NCBI GenBank assembly: GCA_023078685.1
Contig: JALGAS010000001.1
Coordinates: 8,263,511-8,327,510, forward strand
DNA from: Neopestalotiopsis rosae
Lineage: Eukaryota; Ascomycota; Sordariomycetes; Amphisphaeriales; Sporocadaceae
Direction: 5' to 3'
Length of the DNA stretch: 64,000 nt
Both the position numbers and the translations under genes were made by a program. Under the pieces are notes generated by a model that worked only from the letters and a program-made list of their open reading frames with translations, was not told the DNA's origin and ran no database searches. Positions 58,160-64,000 of the stretch are shown in pieces. Every line of letters begins with the position of its first letter. The stretch's first letter is position 1.

Positions 58160-60655
58160 ATGTCTACCGTCAGCAAGGACAGCGGCAGTAGCAAGAAAGG
58201 AAAGGAGACAACAAAGGCCACTCAGGAACAGACACCCCAAGAATCCCCCACTCAAGCTATGAGTATTGACTCCGATGGAGACGACGACTTCGAAGTCTCC
58301 AAGGAACAGTACGAAAGCATTCTTCGGGAAATCAAGCGACTCCAGCGAGAGGAGGATCGCAAGGCCAAACTCATTCAGGAACTCCAGGATTCCAACACCG
58401 CTATGCGAGGAGCAGCCAACATCATCACCACGCCAATCCAGAAGACTGATGGGCTCAAGTTCAACACTCCCGCACCTTATGATGGAACGCCTGGAGGGCT
58501 CAAAGGATACCTTGCCCAAGTCCGCGCCTATCACTCCTTCCACATGGGAAGCTTCCAGAATGACCTTCAGAGGATCGTTCACGCAGCATCCTTCTTGAAA
58601 GGACGCGCCCTCGCGTGGTTCGAACCATACCTCTCTGAAGCAAGCGAACATGGATGGATGTTGAGCCAGTGCAAGGCAGAGACACAGAAGATCTTCGGAA
58701 CCTATGCCGGATTCGAAGAAGCACTCAAATCACTATTCCAAGATCCTGACGAGAAGAGACAAGCCGAACGAGAACTTGAGAACCTCAAGCAGAAAGCATC
58801 CGCGTCAGTATACACTGCAGAATTCAAGCGGATCACCGCTCGCATGGACTGCACCGACGACACACGCATCATGCTATACTATCAAGGTCTCAAGGAAGAA
58901 GTCAAGGATGAGATCAGTAGGATCTTGTACCTACCTACCGACTTCACCCAGTACGCGGAACTTGTGGTACGCATTGACAACCAACTATACGCTCGACGGT
59001 CTGAAAAGAAACAAACCCCGAAATACCAGAGCCGTACCACCGCCAACATGGGAAGACCCCGACAAAACGGATATAACAACCGAAACCGCGACTGGAAGAA
59101 CAAGACGTCATACGGACAACACAGCGGACCCATGGACCTTGACGCTACCCAGCGAAAGGACAAATCCAAGGTCAAGTGCTACAACTGCGGGAAAATGGGA
59201 CACTACGCGAGCGAGTGCAACCAACCAAAGAAACTGGGATTTAAACCAGTGCCAGAGGGCAAGAAGCAGATCTACAGCACCAAGCGAGAAGAAGTACCCC
59301 ACGACTCTCTCTCCTGGACGGCGTGCTACGACGACGAATGTCGAACGCATAAATCCAGCAAGCGAGACAGTGGATGGTACCCCAAGCAACCAAGAACCCT
59401 AGCCGCCGCGACGCGCCTGGGAAGGAATGTCCACATCGGATCAGAAGGACAACTGGTAGACAGCGATAGCGACACTATCGGCAGCGCTTCAGAGAACGAA
59501 GGCTACCACCAAGTCAGAGAAGCAGAACAACAGCTTCGACAGCAACAAACGACCCCATCTGTGGACGACACTAGCAGCGATGAGGAGGATACCTACGAAC
59601 CCATGGACACCGACTACAAGGGAAGAAGGGAACTCATCACGAAACTAGAAACCTCCACTAGGGATGAACTCGAACGGGAATTCAGACAAACCCGACGAAT
59701 CGACACCAATGCCCAGTTTACTCTCTCTGCCGTGGAGATGTACGGCACGGGGCAACAACTAGCAGAAATCCTCCAGAAAACCACCGACACCCCATGGGAG
59801 CAGAGAACCCCGGGAGCCAAATTTGGAGACGACCCCCGACTCAGCATCAAGCACCCTCAGCACCACCAGATCGCGTGGGTAGGATGCATCGACCCGGGAT
59901 GCGACGAACACCTTGAAAACAAAACATCTCAAGGAGTATTCCCACTACGAATGGGAAAAGACGCCATTTGCTACCCCCATCTAGCTGAGCACGCAGGAAA
60001 GGCAGAAGTAAGCTACTGCGACGCACGAGGATATGTCGTACTTGCTTTGCACCCTAGACCACCGCAGTGCTCGATCAACGAGAAAAAACCATGGTGGACA
60101 TGCCCACAGGATGACTGCATACGCCATATGCAAAACAAAGCAGAAGCATGGAAACGCATCAGAGACCTGAGAATATCAGGAAAGCTCAAGATTGAACCAG
60201 TGGAAGAAACTTTCGATGTCCGGAACGTAATGAATACCACCCGGAAAGAACCTCCACAGCCACTCCGACACACGGTCACCATGATATCCGAAGAAACCAA
60301 CGAACAAATCAAGAAGACATTCACATTACCCCAGCAACCAACGAAGGAAGAACCTTCGCAGAAAGAATTCAACGATAAACTAGCCCAGCTTGAGGCACGA
60401 TATCAAGAGGAAGGACAAGAGAAGCCACCCTCTTGGGAACTTCGGATAGAAGCATTGAATGAGCTAGCAAGAGAGCTACGCTCACCCAGACAAACCCCTG
60501 GAACGCAGGACGAAGACACAGGCGACGCACACTACCGCCAGAAGAGAAATGAGACCCGAGAACAAAGGGATCAACGGATACTCACCAGCGCCGAGAAGCG
60601 ACGCGCCAACAGACGAATCAACAAGGATTCGGGAAACGACCTGGACCACTTTTAA
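58160..60655 (+). CDS. Retrotransposon gag protein with long post-knuckle region
   Basis: Structural protein of the retroelement particle, 831 residues, intact. Residues 1-110 are Ser/Glu-rich with a coiled coil. The capsid-like Ty3-gag domain is at about 130-270 (FLKGRALAWFEPYL, ALKSLFQDPDEKRQAERELENL). A CCHC zinc knuckle, CYNCGKMGHYASEC, lies at about 340-353. The remaining 480 residues are unusual for gag and carry three spaced C-x4-C-x2-H motifs at about 389, 576 and 648. The C-terminus is charged, with many Arg/Glu. TAA is at 60653-60655. The pol frame is in the -1 frame and remains open across this stop. Confidence 0.92.
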   Translation: MSTVSKDSGSSKKGKETTKATQEQTPQESPTQAMSIDSDGDDDFEVSKEQYESILREIKRLQREEDRKAKLIQELQDSNTAMRGAANIITTPIQKTDGLKFNTPAPYDGTPGGLKGYLAQVRAYHSFHMGSFQNDLQRIVHAASFLKGRALAWFEPYLSEASEHGWMLSQCKAETQKIFGTYAGFEEALKSLFQDPDEKRQAERELENLKQKASASVYTAEFKRITARMDCTDDTRIMLYYQGLKEEVKDEISRILYLPTDFTQYAELVVRIDNQLYARRSEKKQTPKYQSRTTANMGRPRQNGYNNRNRDWKNKTSYGQHSGPMDLDATQRKDKSKVKCYNCGKMGHYASECNQPKKLGFKPVPEGKKQIYSTKREEVPHDSLSWTACYDDECRTHKSSKRDSGWYPKQPRTLAAATRLGRNVHIGSEGQLVDSDSDTIGSASENEGYHQVREAEQQLRQQQTTPSVDDTSSDEEDTYEPMDTDYKGRRELITKLETSTRDELEREFRQTRRIDTNAQFTLSAVEMYGTGQQLAEILQKTTDTPWEQRTPGAKFGDDPRLSIKHPQHHQIAWVGCIDPGCDEHLENKTSQGVFPLRMGKDAICYPHLAEHAGKAEVSYCDARGYVVLALHPRPPQCSINEKKPWWTCPQDDCIRHMQNKAEAWKRIRDLRISGKLKIEPVEETFDVRNVMNTTRKEPPQPLRHTVTMISEETNEQIKKTFTLPQQPTKEEPSQKEFNDKLAQLEARYQEEGQEKPPSWELRIEALNELARELRSPRQTPGTQDEDTGDAHYRQKRNETREQRDQRILTSAEKRRANRRINKDSGNDLDHF

Positions 60656-60744
60656 AGAGGCAAAAGCGGTCCACCACAGAAAGGTCCATCTGTGCCACCA
60701 ACGGCACCAAGCTACACGATCACCTAACGATCCCGATCAGGATC

Positions 60745-63700
60745 ATGAACCAAGAAATACGAGCCCTGGTAGACACGGGAGCTCAAGGAATTTTTATCTC
60801 CCCAAGAATCGTCAATAAACTTAAGGTACCATGGAAATGGAAGAAGACGCCCTACACACTCAACACTGTTGATGGACAACCTATATCTTATGGAGATGGA
60901 ATTGTTGACATGGAGACTGCGCATATTCAAGTCTACATCCAAGACCATAAGGAGGAACTCACGTGCGACATCACAGAAATCACGGACTACGATGTAGTCC
61001 TAGGGATAACCTGGTTGAAGGAGAGCTGTCCCCGAGTGAACTGGAAAACAGGCCAATTCCAGTGGGATTTACCAGGAATAGAGTCAGCCCCTGAGGAGAG
61101 TTTGAAGAACAAACCCTCAAGCGACCCTGAGACACTTGGATTTTACCTTATGACCAAGCATGTCAAGCCGAAACTCGACACTGTAGTACCCGAAGAGTAC
61201 CAAGAGTTCAGCGACCTGTTCAGCGGAGTGCTGAAAACAGGATTACCAAAGCACACAAGATACGACCATGAAATACCCCTCCAGGAAGGAAAGGAACCCC
61301 ATTTCATGCCGACATACCCAGTAAAACCTCAGCATGAGGAAGCGTTGAAAGAATACCTCAACGACATGACCCAGAAAGGATGGATTACAGAATCCACCTC
61401 ACCAGCAGGATACCCTATACTTTTCGTACCCAAGAAAAGCAAAGACGGAAACCCAAATGGAGACCTTGCATCGACTATCGCAAGCTTAACGATATCACGA
61501 TCAAGAACCGATACCCCCTTCCTTTGATCAAGGACCTACGCGACAAGTTGCACGGAGCCAAGTGGTTTACGGCCCTAGACTTGCCCAATGCGTACGGATT
61601 GATCAGAATTAAGGAAGGAGAAGAATGGAAGACCGCATTCCGTTGCAAATACGGACATTTCGAATACAAGGTTATGCCTTTCGGCCTAACCAACGCACCA
61701 GCAAGTTTTCAAAACATGATCAACGATGTCCTTCGGGAATACCTCGACAAGTTCGTAGTAGTATATCTCGATGATATACTCATCTACTCCAAAGACCTCG
61801 AAGAACACAAGCAACATGTCAAAATAGTGTTACAGAAACTGCAGGACGCGAACCTGCTAGTCAACCCCGAGAAAAGCGAATTCCATAAGAAAGAAGTCAC
61901 CTTCGTAGGATACGTCGTATCCCCCGGAGAAGTCAAAATGGAACCATCCAAGATTGCAGCAGTAAGAGACTGGCCTACCCCGAAAACGGTAACAGAAGTC
62001 AGATCCTTCTTAGGACTCGTAAACTTCTACCGAATGTTCATCAGGAACCTCGGAGGCATAGCCGCACCTCTCACGCACCTGACGAAAAAGGATGTACCCT
62101 TCATTTGGACAACCAAGGAACAAGAAACGTTCGAACAAATCAAGGAAGCCATTACGGATGAACCAGTAATGCGCATGGCAGACCCAGAACGGGAGTTCGA
62201 AGTCGAGACAGATGCCTCGGACTACGCCATGGGTGGACAGCTCACACAAAAGGACGACAATGGGAAACCACACCCTGTCGCCTTCTACAGCAAGAAGTTC
62301 ACCAAGGAACAACTCAACTACCAGATCCATGACAAGGAACTAATGGCAATTATCGAAGCCTTCAAGGAATGGAGACACTATCTTAGTGGAACCAACTACA
62401 AGGTCCAAGTCTACACCGATCACAAGAACCTCGCCTCGTTCACAACCAGCAAAGAACTCAACAAGCGACAAATCAGATGGGCAGAGTTCTTGGCAGACTT
62501 CAACTTCGAAATCAGCTATCGAAGAGGAACTGAAAACGGAAGAGCCGATGCGCTCAGCCGACGACCAGATCATTATCAGGATACGCCCAAGGAGGCACAC
62601 ACCCTTTTTACCATGGAAGAAAACGGGAAACTGGTCCCGACCATGAATCTCTATGCAACCATGAGCATAACCAACCATAACAGCTGGACGGAACGCATGA
62701 CTAAGTGCCCAGATCCAGATGACAACCTAGTAGGGAGACACGATCCCAGCCAACAGCACTATAACGGGAAGATCAAAATCAAGGAACCACTACTCCAAGA
62801 GCTAATCAAAGATTACCACGAGTCACCGACTAGTGGACACCAAGGAGTGTTCAAGACAACCAAGCGAATCCAACAACACTTCGATTACCCACAGCTGCGG
62901 AAACACGTCAGCAACATCATCAAGGAATGCGATTTATGCAATAAGGCAAAATCAGCACGACACAAGCAATATGGACAGTTGCAACCCATACCGCCACCAG
63001 ACAGAGCATGGAAATCTATCGCTCTAGACTTCATCGTGAAGCTACCACTATCAAGGGAACCCTTAACTGGAGTATTCTACGATAGCATCCTAGTATTCAC
63101 CGAACGACTCACGAAGTACGCATACTTCCTCCCATACAAGGAAGCAAGTAACGCAGAAGAATTGGCATACACCTTCCTACGGACGATCGCCAGCAGACAC
63201 GGATTACCAGACGAAATCATCTCCGATCGAGACAAGCTATTCACATCGAATTTCTGGAAATCACTCATCAGTCAGTTAGGATGCAATCACAAGTTATCCA
63301 CCGCCTTTCACCCACAAACCGATGGACAAACAGAACGAGCCAACCAAGTACTCGAAGAATACCTCAGATGCTATGTCAATCATCAGCAAGACAATTGGGT
63401 CACACTATTGCCACTTGCGGAGTTTGCATACAACAGTGCAGTACGAGAACCCACCGGAATGTCACCGTTCTACGCCAATTACGGCTTCGAACCCGACATC
63501 ACCAAAGAACCAATCAGAGGAAAAGGACTTGCACCACACGCCATTCAGCGTGTAGACCAGCTCAAACACCTGCAAGCACAACTCCAGAAAGACCTTATCA
63601 TGGCCCAAAGCAAGACCAAAGAAAGACATGATAGGAAGAAGATTGAGGGACCAATCTTTGCGGAGGGAGACAAAGTCTACCTTCTACGCAAGAACATCAA

Positions 63701-64000
63701 AACCAAGCGACCAAGCGACAAACTCGACTTCAAGAAACTCGGAGCATTCATAATCGAGAAGAAGATCTCGGATGTCAATTACCGTCTCAAGTTACCAAAA
63801 ACTATGAGAAACCACCGAACCTTCCATATCTCATTGCTAGAGCCAGCACCAAAGAACGCTAAAGTCGACGAAACGCTAGAAACAGAACCCGATCAGCAAG
63901 AATACGTCGTTGAGGAAATCATCGACCATAAGAAAGTCGGACGGGGATACCAATTCCACGTTAAATGGAAAGACTACCCACCTGAGGAAAACACTTGGGA
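60745..64000 (+). CDS. Retrotransposon pol polyprotein, one frameshift, cut by window end
   Basis: Polyprotein for reverse transcription and integration. The aspartic protease active site is LVDTGAQG near 60766. Reverse transcriptase begins about 61300; the frame (1) shifts by -1 to frame 0 at about 61449-61455, inside the K-D-G...D-Y-R-K-L-N motif. The frame-0 part stays open to the window end. Seen there: FTALDLPNAYG, the YLDD box at 61764-61775, RNase H (ETDASDYAMGG), the integrase HHCC finger (H..H..CDLCNKAK), the DDE triad (ALDF, SDRDKLF, TDGQTERANQ) and, at about 63900-64000, a chromodomain with YVVEEIIDHKK and FHVKWKDYP. The first frame on its own stops at 61527. The ATG at 60745 is the first in frame, but upstream pol frame is open into gag. 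Confidence 0.92.

Larger units (their letters stand above)
57589..64000 (+). mobile_element. Ty3/gypsy LTR retrotransposon (chromovirus type), 3' end outside window
   Basis: LTR, gag, then pol in the order protease, reverse transcriptase, RNase H, integrase and C-terminal chromodomain, which defines a chromovirus. The sequence is not RIP-degraded and inserts directly in RIP-like DNA, so it looks younger than its surroundings. Only the 5' LTR is visible; the 3' LTR and right target-site copy lie beyond 64000. Confidence 0.95.

Noticed and set aside
58034..58651. Minus-strand frame opposite gag
   Set aside because: Antisense shadow of gag; no domain and it crosses the LTR boundary.

Overview
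The window reads as nuclear DNA of a filamentous ascomycete, most likely a sordariomycete of the Hypocreales type. Genes are split by short introns (about 48-130 bases) with GTRNGT-like donors and CTAAC/CTGAY-like branch points. There is a nuclear-encoded ATP synthase subunit 9 precursor very close to that of Neurospora, HET and STAND/NACHT genes, a Zn2Cys6 regulator, and an AT-saturated block that looks like repeat-induced point mutation (RIP). No species can be named from sequence alone.

Layout. 0-10 kb: 3' part of an aldo/keto reductase, a small secreted protein built of Kex2-site repeats (a possible peptide precursor), the mitochondrial ATP9 gene, and an intron-containing tRNA-Ile(AAU). 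10-24 kb, mostly on the minus strand: an unresolved multi-exon or decaying gene, a MYST histone acetyltransferase, a cysteine-rich secreted protein (plus strand), a HET-domain protein, a five-exon phenol-hydroxylase-like FAD monooxygenase, and the polynucleotide kinase GRC3. 24-33 kb: RNA polymerase I subunit RPA34.5 divergent from GRC3, an aldo/keto reductase with a nonsense codon, a Zn2Cys6 regulator, and AUR1 (inositol phosphorylceramide synthase). 33-40 kb is about 7 kb with no convincing gene. 40-56 kb: a STAND NTPase, a CaM-dependent kinase, a mitochondrial GGQ-type release factor, the RNA-binding protein NAB3, and a cytochrome P450. 56-57.6 kb is RIP-like AT-rich DNA. From 57.6 kb to the end lies a Ty3/gypsy chromovirus (LTR, gag, frameshifted pol with a C-terminal chromodomain), cut by the window edge.

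Working relations. GRC3 and RPA34.5 share a 461-bp divergent promoter and both serve rRNA production. ATP9 and the GGQ factor act in mitochondria. HET and STAND proteins are typical of fungal non-self recognition and regulated cell death. The Zn2Cys6 gene next to the broken reductase may be a local regulator that has lost a target.

Most unusual signals: (i) in-frame stops inside otherwise continuous protein-like frames in four genes between 25.9 and 44.9 kb. Three are TAG (RPA34.5, STAND, CaM kinase, the last followed by a 126-codon open extension) and one is TAA (reductase). (ii) The Kex2-repeat secreted protein. (iii) Three spaced C-x4-C-x2-H motifs in the long post-knuckle part of the retroelement gag. 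(iv) A chain of GATC-centred inverted repeats in its LTR. Exon joins were worked out by hand from splice sites, reading phase and remembered family motifs; no alignment or search was run.
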